DNA of 13,523 nt. Origin: Lysobacterales bacterium (GTDB lineage: Bacteria > Pseudomonadota > Gammaproteobacteria > Xanthomonadales > Rhodanobacteraceae). Positions 7,329-13,523 of this stretch are shown piece after piece. The notes below the pieces were generated by a model. It had not been told where the DNA came from. It did not search any database and saw only the letters and a list, made by a program, of their open reading frames with translations. A program made the translations under genes and the position numbers. The DNA lies in NCBI GenBank assembly GCA_013298265.1, contig JAAFHE010000029.1, forward strand, positions 1 to 13,523. The letters are read 5' to 3'. Each line of letters begins with the position of its first letter. Position 1 is the stretch's first letter.

Positions 7329-7868
7329 TCAGTCGCGCCAGCGGCGCTCGACGACGAACTGCGCGCTGCAGCCCTGGTCGACCCAGACGCCGGCACGGTT
7401 GTAGCCCCAGGTACGGCCTTGGACGCAACGTGTGCCGGAGATCTGGCGCACGATGCGGACTTCACCGCCGCGGCCGACGTCGACCTGACACATGTTGTAG
7501 CGGAAATCGCGGCTCTCGCAGACGAAGCTGATGTCCTGGTCCCAGTCCGGACCCGGCCGCCAGCCGCCGCCATGACCACCGCCTCCGCCATAACCGCCGC
7601 CGGCTTCGACAAACACGCCGGCGCAACCGCGATCCACCCACACGTTGCCGCGGCGATCGATGCCCCAGGTCTGACCCCGGATGCAATGGCTGCCTGATAG
7701 CTGGCGCACGAGGCGCGCATCATTCCAGTCGGTCTCGCAGCGGGCGTAGCGGTAGTCGTTACTGCGGCATTCGATCGAATCACGTCCCCGCTGGGCCTGG
7801 GCGACCGACGATGTCCCCAACAGCGATCCCAGTAGAACAGCGGCTAATCCCAGTACTCGAATGATCAT
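7329..7868 (-). CDS. Exported protein with two DUF3011 repeats
   Basis: A 179-residue predicted periplasmic or secreted protein. The signal peptide spans about residues 1-26, with a hydrophobic core and an AQA cleavage site near residue 26. Two homologous modules follow, at about 32-88 and 115-173. Each carries four cysteines (C34, C44, C62, C82; C117, C127, C148, C167) and the blocks RLVRQLSG / RIVRQISG, C-x-x-G-x-TWG and VWVDxGC. A glycine-rich linker (GGGYGGGGGHGGG, about 90-102) separates them. The pattern matches DUF3011 from memory of the family, whose function is unknown. The even cysteine count suggests two disulfides per module. The start at 7868 is set by the strong ribosome site AGGAGAGG and by the signal peptide. 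The longer frame to 8345 is antisense-like sequence across fmdB. It lies between fmdB and aspS. Confidence 0.9.
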   Translation of the reverse strand: MIIRVLGLAAVLLGSLLGTSSVAQAQRGRDSIECRSNDYRYARCETDWNDARLVRQLSGSHCIRGQTWGIDRRGNVWVDRGCAGVFVEAGGGYGGGGGHGGGWRPGPDWDQDISFVCESRDFRYNMCQVDVGRGGEVRIVRQISGTRCVQGRTWGYNRAGVWVDQGCSAQFVVERRWRD

Positions 7869-7873
7869 TGCAC

Positions 7874-7881
7874 CCTCTCCT
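7874..7881 (-). promoter_or_regulatory. Strong ribosome binding site of the DUF3011 gene
   Basis: AGGAGAGG on the minus strand, 5 nt before the ATG at 7868, fixes the start 477 nt inside the longest open frame. Confidence 0.75.
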
Positions 7882-8007
7882 TTGGCCAAACGCGGCGCCA
7901 GTGTACGCGCTGGGCAGGAGAGCGGTCTGCGGCAGTTGCGCGCGAGGCTGGCTTTTTGTTCAGCCGACGCCAAATTCCGCGCGGGCAACGCCTCCGTCGG
8001 CCTTGGC

Positions 8008-8340
8008 TCAGCTCGCGCTGTTGCCCGCCGGCTTCTCCGCCACCGCAGCAGCACTGGCGGCCGCCGGTGTGTCGGACTTGGCCGCTTCCGGCTTGGCCGT
8101 TTCGGCAGGCTTGGCATCGCCCCCGCCCTCGCCCGCCAGATTGCGTTTCTTGTCGCCGTCCTTCTTGAAGTCGGTTTCGTACCAGCCGGAACCGGCCAGA
8201 CGGAACGACGGTGCCGTGATGCGCCGGCGCACGGACGGACGGCCACAGGCCGGGCAATCGGTGGGATCGGGATCGGACAGTTTCTGCAGGCGATCGAAGC
8301 GCTTGCCGCACTCGCCACATTCGAATTCATAGATCGGCAT
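8008..8340 (-). CDS. FmdB-type small zinc-ribbon protein
   Basis: A 110-residue cytosolic protein of the FmdB/CxxC-CxxC regulatory family. The N-terminal zinc ribbon begins MPIYEFEC and has C8, C11, C29 and C32, two CxxC knuckles that should bind one zinc. The conserved block APSFRLAGSGWYETDFKKDG (43-62) is the usual FmdB continuation. The last 45 residues are a low-complexity Ala/Lys/Pro/Glu tail that looks disordered. Family members have been named transcriptional regulators after the methylotroph fmd operon, but their molecular role is not settled. The ATG at 8340 follows GGGGA by 6 nt and gives the canonical N-terminus. An upstream frame start at 8415 adds nothing conserved. It stands 5' of the DUF3011 gene and aspS, close to the usual fmdB-aspS arrangement. 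Confidence 0.93.
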   Translation of the reverse strand: MPIYEFECGECGKRFDRLQKLSDPDPTDCPACGRPSVRRRITAPSFRLAGSGWYETDFKKDGDKKRNLAGEGGGDAKPAETAKPEAAKSDTPAAASAAAVAEKPAGNSAS

Positions 8341-8346
8341 TGCATT

Positions 8347-8351
8347 TCCCC
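8347..8351 (-). promoter_or_regulatory. Ribosome binding site of the FmdB gene
   Basis: GGGGA on the minus strand lies 6 nt before the ATG at 8340 and selects the canonical MPIYEFEC start. Confidence 0.55.
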
Positions 8352-8363
8352 GGAAGCGAAATC

Positions 8364-8401
8364 CCCGCCGAGCGGGAACCGGCCCGCATTGTGCGGGCCG
8401 G
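8364..8401 (-). terminator. Tandem hairpins between clpB and fmdB, probable clpB terminator
   Basis: A perfect 10-bp stem pairs CCGGCCCGCA (8379-8388) with TGCGGGCCGG (8392-8401) around a 3-nt loop, starting about 24 nt after the clpB stop. A second stem, CCCGC-CGAG-CGGG at 8364-8376, follows directly in the transcript and is trailed by GATTT. The stems are strong but the T-tracts are weak. On the plus strand the first stem is followed, after a short GC stretch, by TTTT. It could also shape the fmdB leader. Confidence 0.55.
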
Positions 8402-8424
8402 CGCCGGGTTTTCAAGCAGATTCG

Positions 8425-11028
<2,604 letters not shown>

Positions 11029-11079
11029 GGATCACCCGGAAGTATTGAGGAGAGGGCCGCTGTGCGGCGATGTTCGTTG

Positions 11080-11107
11080 TATGTGGCTGGCACGCGGCCG
11101 ATTCAAG
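11080..11107 (-). promoter_or_regulatory. Sigma-32 (heat-shock) type promoter of clpB
   Basis: On the minus strand CTTGAAT (11101-11107) is followed after 14 nt by CCACATA (11080-11086), close to the RpoH consensus CTTGAAA and CCCCATnT. It would start transcripts near 11073, giving a leader of about 45 nt. The position and the function of ClpB both support it. Transcription was not observed. Confidence 0.65.
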
Positions 11108-11150
11108 CGCTGCCGGGAGCGGTTCGGCACGCGCTACCATCGCATTTTGT

Positions 11151-11156
11151 GGAGAG
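11151..11156 (+). promoter_or_regulatory. Ribosome binding site of the saccharopine-dehydrogenase-like gene
   Basis: GGAGAG lies 8 nt before the ATG at 11165. It selects this start over an in-frame upstream start at 10862 that would lie antisense inside clpB. Confidence 0.7.
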
Positions 11157-11164
11157 ACGGCACG

Positions 11165-12289
11165 ATGGCCTGGACCGTGCTGCTGCTGGGTGCCTATGGC
11201 CTGTTCGGCTCGCGCATCGCCGGCCGCCTTGCGCGCGAGGAAGGCTGGCGGCTGCTGCTGGCCGGCCGCGACGCGCGGCGCGCCGCAGATGCGGCTGCGA
11301 CGCTGCGGAACGACAGTCGTACGCGGGCAGAACTGCATGGATTTGCCGTCGATGCGCACGCGGCGGATTTCGACCGCATGCTGCAGCAGCACCGGCCCGA
11401 CCTCGTCATCAACTGCGCAGGGCCGTTCCAGGGCCAGGACTACGCCGTCGCGCAACGGTGTATCCAAGCCGGCGCGCACTACATCGATCTCGCCGACGCC
11501 CGCGACTATGTCGGTGGATTCGGCACCGCGCTCGACGCAGTCGCGCGGCAACACGAGCGCCTCGCGGTCACCGGCGCGAGCAGTGTTCCGGGCCTCAGCG
11601 GCGCGGTCGTCGATGCACATCGCGGCGCGTTCGCGAGCCTAGACGCAATCGACATCGGCATCAGTCCCGGCAACCGCACCGAACGCGGCCTTGCCACCGT
11701 CGCCGCGATCCTGAGCTACGTCGGAAAGCCGCTGCCTTGGCTGCGCAACGGCGCCACGGCGCCGGTGTTCGGCTGGCAGCGCCTGCAGCGCCTACGCTAT
11801 GCCGATCCGGTCGGCGCTCGCTGGCTGGCCGCCTGCGACGTGCCGGATCTCGACCTGTTTCCCACCCGCTACGGATTGAAAGCGCTGAGCTTCCGCGCCG
11901 GGCTGGAACTCAAGCGTCTGCATTTCGGCCTCTGGCTGCTGTCCTGGCTCGCGCGCGCCGGCCTGCTGCGCAACCTGCCGGCACACGCCGCGGCGCTCAA
12001 GCGTGCCAGCGAGTGGTTTCTCCGCGCCGGCACGGACACGGGCGCGATGCATGTGGAACTGTCCGGCACCGATTCGTCCGGAAATCCACATCGCGTCCAT
12101 TGGGAAATCATCGCAACCGACGGCGACGGTCCGCAGATCCCGGCCACGGCCTGCGTCGTGATCGCCGGCAAGCTCGCACGCGGCGAGCTGGGCACCCGCG
12201 GCGCGATTCCGTGCCTGGATCTGTTCACACTCGACGAGTGCCTGGCGTCGCTCGCAGGCTATGCGATCCGCACGCAGACGCGGTCCTGA
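11165..12289 (+). CDS. Saccharopine dehydrogenase-like NAD(P)-binding oxidoreductase
   Basis: A 374-residue protein of the saccharopine-dehydrogenase-like family. The N-terminal Rossmann fold begins VLLLGAYGLFGSRIAG with the glycine motif G9-x-x-G12-x-x-G15, and LAGRDARRA near 32-40 fits the second strand. LVINCAGPFQGQ (80-91) and AHYIDLADARDYV (104-116) are blocks seen across this family. A hydrophobic stretch LHFGLWLLSWLARAGLL at 252-268 may touch the membrane. The substrate is unknown, and true lysine-pathway activity is unlikely for this branch. The start is set by GGAGAG and the glycine motif. It diverges from clpB with only 136 nt between starts and converges on the DCC-DUF4166 pair. 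From memory, DUF4166 domains are often fused to this enzyme type, so a shared pathway is plausible. Confidence 0.88.
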   Translation: MAWTVLLLGAYGLFGSRIAGRLAREEGWRLLLAGRDARRAADAAATLRNDSRTRAELHGFAVDAHAADFDRMLQQHRPDLVINCAGPFQGQDYAVAQRCIQAGAHYIDLADARDYVGGFGTALDAVARQHERLAVTGASSVPGLSGAVVDAHRGAFASLDAIDIGISPGNRTERGLATVAAILSYVGKPLPWLRNGATAPVFGWQRLQRLRYADPVGARWLAACDVPDLDLFPTRYGLKALSFRAGLELKRLHFGLWLLSWLARAGLLRNLPAHAAALKRASEWFLRAGTDTGAMHVELSGTDSSGNPHRVHWEIIATDGDGPQIPATACVVIAGKLARGELGTRGAIPCLDLFTLDECLASLAGYAIRTQTRS

Positions 12290-12297
12290 CCGCGCTG

Positions 12298-12314
12298 GTC
12301 GCGGTTGTCGCGAC
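12298..12314. terminator. Weak hairpin between convergent genes
   Basis: GTCGCG (12298-12303) and CGCGAC (12309-12314) form a 6-bp stem with a 5-nt loop, 9 nt after the plus-strand stop and before the minus-strand stop at 12352. No T-run follows on either strand, so factor-independent termination is doubtful. Confidence 0.25.
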
Positions 12315-12351
12315 ACTACGTCAGGCTTGGTGCGGGACGCGAAAACCCGCC

Positions 12352-12771
12352 TCAGTCCAGAAAGCGCGCTCGCACGGCTGCATCCGGCATTAGGCAATGA
12401 TCGCGCCGGCCGAACCAGCGATAGCGGTTGCGTGCGATCAGGCTGTACAGCGCATCGCGCAGGAAGGCCGGCAGGACGCGCAGCATCGCGACGAATCGCC
12501 AGGCGCCGCCGAAACTGCCGACGAGGCGCAGGATCGCGTCACTTTGTGTATGCGCCCTTCCCTCCGAGACGAACAGGAAGGACAGCGGATCGTCGGCATC
12601 GAGTCCATGCGCTTGAAGCAGGTTTCGCCCCGCGGACGACTGCATGGCGGCGAAGCGGATGCACCCGCTGCGATCGTGCCGCAGCACGAACGCGACCCAG
12701 GCACTGCAGAGCAGACAGACGCCGTCGAAGACGAGCACAGGCGGCTGGGCCCCGCGGTCAATCACCGCCAT
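12352..12771 (-). CDS. DCC-family (DUF393, YuxK-like) putative thiol-disulfide oxidoreductase
   Basis: A small protein of 139 residues from the chosen ATG. The DCC signature VLVFDGVCLLC (12-22) gives the conserved Asp16 and the Cys19-x-x-Cys22 pair. The remaining blocks are also typical: IRFAAMQSSAGRNLL near 38-52, SDAILRLVGSFGGAWR near 77-92, and the C-terminal ARNRYRWFGRR near 113-123. The family is called thiol-disulfide oxidoreductase from its CxxC and thioredoxin-like fold; substrates are not established. The start is uncertain. The ATG at 12771 overlaps the last codons of the DUF4166 gene, but the frame is open far upstream through the 12-bp repeat, which offers several in-frame ATGs and would add an Ala/Val/Met-rich hydrophobic N-terminus. 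No distinct ribosome site settles it. Coupling to the upstream gene is likely. Confidence 0.87.
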   Translation of the reverse strand: MAVIDRGAQPPVLVFDGVCLLCSAWVAFVLRHDRSGCIRFAAMQSSAGRNLLQAHGLDADDPLSFLFVSEGRAHTQSDAILRLVGSFGGAWRFVAMLRVLPAFLRDALYSLIARNRYRWFGRRDHCLMPDAAVRARFLD

Positions 12772-13523
12772 CACCGCTGCCGTCACCACCGCCGTCACCA
12801 CCGCCATCACCACCGCTATCACGGCCACCATCACGGCCGCCATCGCCGCCACCATCACCGCTGCGATCGGCATCGCCATCGCGGCGGAACGGGCGGCCAG
12901 GCCCGCGCAGCCCACCGCCGGGCGTGTCCGTATCGGTGTCCCGGCTGTCCGCGCGACTCGCCGACACAGCGTCGAGATCGAGGTCGATATCGTTCTCCGC
13001 CTCGTCGTCACGACACGGCGTCGCGAGCGGGGTGCCGCTGCACGGCACATCCAGCCAGCCGCTGTAGTGAACGAGTTCACCGGCCAGCGGCAGCGCCGCG
13101 GCGACTTCGAAACAGTAGCGCCCCTTGCCATCTTCGGATTCGCGGGCATGCACGCCCTGGAACCACCGTGCCGGCAGTGGAATACCCAGTGCACGGACCT
13201 TGTCCACGCGCCAGCACAGCGCCGCGTCGTCGACGCGGAGCGTGAAGGAGAACGTGACCAGGCCCAGCCGCTCGCACAGACGCCCGTGCTTGCGCCACAG
13301 GCGCGAACGCATGCGGTGGCCGTCGAAATCGCGCGTCCACTGCTCGCCGTCGGGCGAAGCGATGATGTCGACGGACAGTGGAGCCTGCCGCATCGCTGGC
13401 GGCATGCCGGTAACGAAGGCGCACAGCCGCGCCAGCCAGTTGCGTCCGCGGCGTATCGTCGCCGCACCGGTGTAGCGGCGCTGCCCGGGCTGCAGGTGCA
13501 GCGCCTGCACGGTTGCCGGCAAT
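12758..13523 (-). CDS. DUF4166 protein with Asp-rich and Gly/Asp-repeat tail (5' end outside window)
   Basis: About 255 residues are visible, and the N-terminus lies beyond the right edge, since a TTG near 13522 falls inside the conserved region. The DUF4166-like core covers roughly the first 160 visible residues, with LHLQPGQRRYTGAATIRRG, a P-rich loop GMPPAMRQAPLSV, EQWTRDFDGHRMRS, and RALGIPLPARWFQG. The family function is unknown. After GWLDV comes a tail of about 95 residues that I do not recognise from the family. It has an acidic stretch (DDEAENDIDLDLDAVS, then DTDTDTPGGG), a short Arg-rich piece, and then GDGG/GGGD-type repeats to the stop. The repeats come from a 12-bp tandem array. 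The stop lies 14 nt inside the DCC gene start, so the two genes are probably co-translated. The core assignment is good; the role of the tail is unknown. Confidence 0.82.
   Translation of the reverse strand, partial: LPATVQALHLQPGQRRYTGAATIRRGRNWLARLCAFVTGMPPAMRQAPLSVDIIASPDGEQWTRDFDGHRMRSRLWRKHGRLCERLGLVTFSFTLRVDDAALCWRVDKVRALGIPLPARWFQGVHARESEDGKGRYCFEVAAALPLAGELVHYSGWLDVPCSGTPLATPCRDDEAENDIDLDLDAVSASRADSRDTDTDTPGGGLRGPGRPFRRDGDADRSGDGGGDGGRDGGRDSGGDGGGDGGGDGSGDGGD
12761..12877 (-). repeat. Imperfect 12-bp tandem repeat coding for Gly/Asp repeats
   Basis: On the plus strand nine or so units of the form RTCACCACCGCC run in register: two identical copies at 12782-12793 and 12794-12805, then diverging copies on both sides. 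In the DUF4166 frame each unit encodes Gly-Gly-Gly-Asp or a variant. The period is a multiple of three, so copy-number change keeps the frame. All three minus-strand frames stay open across it. Confidence 0.85.

Noticed and set aside
12761..12877. Possible CRISPR-like array
   Set aside because: The units are 12 bp, contiguous and without spacers, and encode a protein repeat in frame.
12397..13245. Plus-strand frame with His-rich repeats (HHRRHHRHHH-like)
   Set aside because: It is the antisense reading of the Gly/Asp repeat array. The minus-strand DCC and DUF4166 domains are clear.

Overview
The window is GC-rich chromosomal DNA from a gammaproteobacterium. I place it in the Xanthomonadales/Lysobacterales (Xanthomonas, Lysobacter, Dokdonella-like), because of the style of the FmdB, ClpB and AspRS proteins, a DUF3011 protein, and a ruvC-ruvA-kup run. 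The placement is inference from protein resemblance recalled from memory; no search was run. Ten CDSs appear complete, and one CDS is cut at each end of the window.

Left part (1-1639, minus strand): ruvC, ruvA and the start of kup read leftwards as one tight unit. The ruvC stop and ruvA start overlap (ATGA), and kup begins 28-29 nt after ruvA. RuvC and RuvA belong to Holliday-junction processing. The third partner, ruvB, is not in the window, and a potassium transporter sits where ruvB is found in many genomes.

Middle-left (1640-4693): a divergent plus-strand gene encodes a TPR-sulfotransferase fusion. It converges on a small exported protein of unknown function, and a strong hairpin between them can serve as a terminator in both directions. 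About 500 bases with no supportable gene follow; this stretch holds several inverted repeats.

Middle-right (4694-11028, minus strand): in transcription order clpB, fmdB-type zinc ribbon, DUF3011 exported protein, aspS and an alpha/beta-hydrolase. clpB has a good match to a sigma-32 heat-shock promoter. Start codons in this block were chosen from Shine-Dalgarno sequences and family N-termini, and are mostly later than the longest reading frames. AspRS has His30, as in non-discriminating enzymes.

Right part (11029-13523): a saccharopine-dehydrogenase-like oxidoreductase (plus) diverges from clpB. It converges on an overlapping minus-strand pair, a DCC-family (DUF393) thiol protein and a DUF4166 protein. 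The DUF4166 protein carries an unusual Asp-rich and Gly/Asp-repeat tail encoded by an imperfect 12-bp tandem array. That array lies over the start of the DCC gene, and in the DCC frame it reads as an uninterrupted hydrophobic Ala/Val/Met segment. This three-gene neighbourhood with its dual-frame repeat is the least ordinary part of the window. Nothing here is a mobile element, CRISPR array, rRNA or tRNA gene that I can support.
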